From Sebaldella termitidis ATCC 33386 (lineage in GTDB: Bacteria; Fusobacteriota; Fusobacteriia; Fusobacteriales; Leptotrichiaceae), in NCBI RefSeq assembly GCF_000024405.1, contig NC_013517.1, forward strand, positions 496,001-560,000: a stretch of 64,000 nt of DNA. The letters run 5' to 3'. Position 1 is the first letter of the stretch; each line of letters opens with the position of its first letter. The notes beneath the pieces are model-generated. The model worked only from the letters and a program-made list of their open reading frames with translations, was not told the DNA's origin and did not search any database. The position numbers and the translations under genes were made by a program. Shown in pieces: positions 62,628 to 64,000 of this stretch.

Positions 62628-62664
62628 AACAGAGCAGGATAATGAAATTTTGCTCTGTTTTTTT
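62628..62664 (+). terminator. Terminator of the PTS operon
   Basis: AACAGAGCA pairs with TGCTCTGTT and is followed by T-rich sequence, 20 bp past the stop of the EIIBC gene. Confidence 0.85.
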
Positions 62665-62887
62665 ATTAACAATAGAAGAGAAAAAAGATAACAGCCGGGC
62701 GAGCACTACAGGAAGGAAAAGAACGCAGAATTAGTATATGAAGCTCTTACACATGAATACTGTAACTGAGACGTTAACTAAAAATTTGATATTAAATGAA
62801 ATATATGTAAATGAAAGTAAAAATGAAAAATATTATTAGTATTATTTCTTTTCTTATTATTGTATTTTTAGAAAGATGATAAAATAA

Positions 62888-63091
62888 TGTTTTTTGAACG
62901 GACAGTCCCGGAAGAAATGAATCAAGCAAAAGGAGCTGATCTAAAAGCTTTTGTCTTAAAGATAAGAGGAATTTTTATTATATAGGAAAATCAATAAAAG
63001 TGATAGATGGAGGAACATTAGAAGCAGTTAATATACAAAGAAAAAATCCGGAGACGGAGCTAAGATTCGAACTGTCTAAAATGACAGTTTA
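62888..63091 (+). pseudogene. Frameshifted small gene of unknown family
   Basis: ATG 62888 reads FFERTVPEEMNQAKGAD..LKIRGIFII then stops. The neighbouring frame continues directly as YIGKSIKVIDGGTLEAVNIQR..LRFELSKMTV to TAG. Joined, they make one ~65-residue protein, so a single frameshift near 62983 broke it. Family not recognised. Confidence 0.5.
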
Positions 63092-63291
63092 GATTTATTT
63101 TAGAAAATAGAGAATATATTTTTATGTTTTATATACTTGATTTTATTCATTAAATGAAATATAATTTATTGATGTTCAATGTTGAACAAAATCTATTCAA
63201 AGGATACTTGGTAGAAAAAACATTGATATTTATTTGTTTTTTAAATAGATCGAGTGTTCGGTTTAGAAAAATATTTTAAAGGAGATTTGAC

Positions 63292-63822
63292 ATGAAAAAG
63301 TTGTTATTTTTTATTTTAACGTTATTTGTAGTTACTAATGTTAAAATAATGGCTGATTGTTCACTTGTAAGTAAGATCAATGAAGATATTCTGGGTGGAA
63401 GTGTTTTGTCAGCAGTAAATTCTATAAATTTGAAAGGAGATATTTATTGCGACAAAGAAGGATATTATATGGTTTATTATTTACAAAACAATAATTATCT
63501 GCAGGTAGGATTGGAGTATAAGGTAAACAGTTTAGAGAGTTCTGTTCCTATAGGTTCTTTTATTTCTGATGCAGATAAAATCTATGGAAAAATAAAGGAA
63601 GATTTAAAAGGAAGAGATATTATTTTCAGAATGTATTTAAGAACAAACAAAAATATTTATCAGCACGGCAGTATTTCTATTAATAAAAAGGGTAAGGAAA
63701 CACATTATTCTAATGTTAATAATAAAGGGACGAGTGCAACAGGAGCACCATTCGGAGCCCGTAGAATCAAATACAGTTTCGCAGCCCCGAATTGGGATTA
63801 TACAGATGATATAATTTATTAA
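63292..63822 (+). CDS. Secreted protein of unknown function
   Basis: 176 residues, AAAGGAG before ATG. Signal peptide KKLLFFILTLFVVTNVKIMA with cleavage before DCSL. The mature part has two cysteines early on (Cys in DCSL and DIYCDKEG) that could form a disulfide, and beta-rich segments (GYYMVYYLQNNNYLQVGLEY, SISINKKGKETHYSN). No family recognised. A second signal-peptide gene begins 24 bp later, suggesting an operon of exported proteins. Confidence 0.7.
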   Translation: MKKLLFFILTLFVVTNVKIMADCSLVSKINEDILGGSVLSAVNSINLKGDIYCDKEGYYMVYYLQNNNYLQVGLEYKVNSLESSVPIGSFISDADKIYGKIKEDLKGRDIIFRMYLRTNKNIYQHGSISINKKGKETHYSNVNNKGTSATGAPFGARRIKYSFAAPNWDYTDDIIY

Positions 63823-63846
63823 AAAAAATAAAAAAGGAGAATTAGT

Positions 63847-64000
63847 ATGAAAAAAATTATGTTATTAATTACGTTATCAGGAATGTTAGCGGTAGTATCT
63901 TTTAGCTTTAATGTAGGAGGATTTATTAAAGACAAAGTGAGTGAAAAGGTAGATGAAACAATATCTAATCAAATGTATACGATGTCTAAGCCTGTAATCA
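63847..64000 (+). CDS. Exported protein, cut by the window end
   Basis: AAAAAGGAG before ATG 63847. The first 51 codons encode a signal sequence (KKIMLLITLSGMLAVVSFS) and then FNVGGFIKDKVSEKVDETISN, a charged helical start. The gene continues beyond 64000. Probably co-transcribed with the preceding secreted protein. Confidence 0.65.
   Translation, partial: MKKIMLLITLSGMLAVVSFSFNVGGFIKDKVSEKVDETISNQMYTMSKPVI

Larger units (their letters stand above)
62608..63291. other. Intergenic: terminator and broken gene
   Basis: Holds the PTS operon terminator and the broken frame at 62888-63091. The rest is AT-rich with no further gene; AAAGGAG precedes 63292. Confidence 0.4.

Overview
The window is AT-rich, gene-dense bacterial DNA that looks like a Gram-negative-type Fusobacteriota chromosome, most likely Leptotrichiaceae and close to Sebaldella (inference from gene content, not from a search). 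Supporting signs are a giant fusobacterial-style autotransporter ending in an outer-membrane barrel, YwqK/MORN-type antitoxin-like proteins, an orphan VgrG/DUF4280 cluster, strong AGGAGG ribosome sites, poly-A/T-rich intergenic DNA and many decayed insertion sequences. No rRNA, tRNA or CRISPR array was found.

Layout. 1-4.2 kb: immunity-like and MORN-repeat proteins, with a partial duplicate of the MORN gene. 4.2-10.2 kb: a decay zone with broken IS91-type (HUH) and IS256-type transposases, a MazF relic, a Cse60-like protein and a less AT-rich imported block (Crp/Fnr regulator, class II aaRS-like protein, GNAT). 10.2-16.4 kb, minus strand: an orphan contractile-injection cargo operon (VgrG, Sel1 lipoprotein, DUF4280 PAAR-like protein split by an amber codon, two unknown proteins, one pseudogene). 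17.7-19.8 kb: an efflux operon with a FUSC-like exporter apparently split into two half proteins plus a HlyD adaptor. 20.4-25.1 kb, minus: a beta-glucoside operon (PTS EIIBCA, LicT-type antiterminator, GH4 6-phospho-beta-glucosidase, tautomerase) preceded by a promoter, RAT antiterminator site and terminator. 25.6 kb: a membrane-anchored LuxR regulator. 27.1-33.7 kb: the autotransporter. 34-36 kb: remnants of a GntR/ABC operon and a TraX-like protein.

36.4-42.6 kb, minus, is the most interesting block: a sulfur operon of sulfite reductase, a cytoplasmic arylsulfotransferase-thioredoxin fusion, and a sulfonate-type ABC importer (permease, ATPase, binding protein). Its leader encodes a short peptide containing Met-Cys-Met-Cys, followed by an intrinsic terminator, consistent with cysteine-responsive attenuation. 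I propose that the importer brings in an organosulfur compound, the fusion enzyme handles the sulfo group and the reductase makes sulfide, without the oxygen-dependent SsuD/TauD enzymes.

43-59.3 kb carries small metabolic and stress modules: DJ-1, a MerR/SDR divergent pair, two tandem genes for tiny secreted peptides with identical mature sequence, aldo-keto reductase, two flavin split-barrel proteins, a drug exporter, flavodoxin, oleate hydratase, an ilvBN-tetR operon behind a perfect palindromic operator, an alpha/beta hydrolase and a DUF6273 protein. 59.7-62.7 kb is a fructose-type PTS operon with a class II aldolase, its promoter flanked by a 19-bp direct repeat. The window ends with two secreted proteins, the last cut by the edge.
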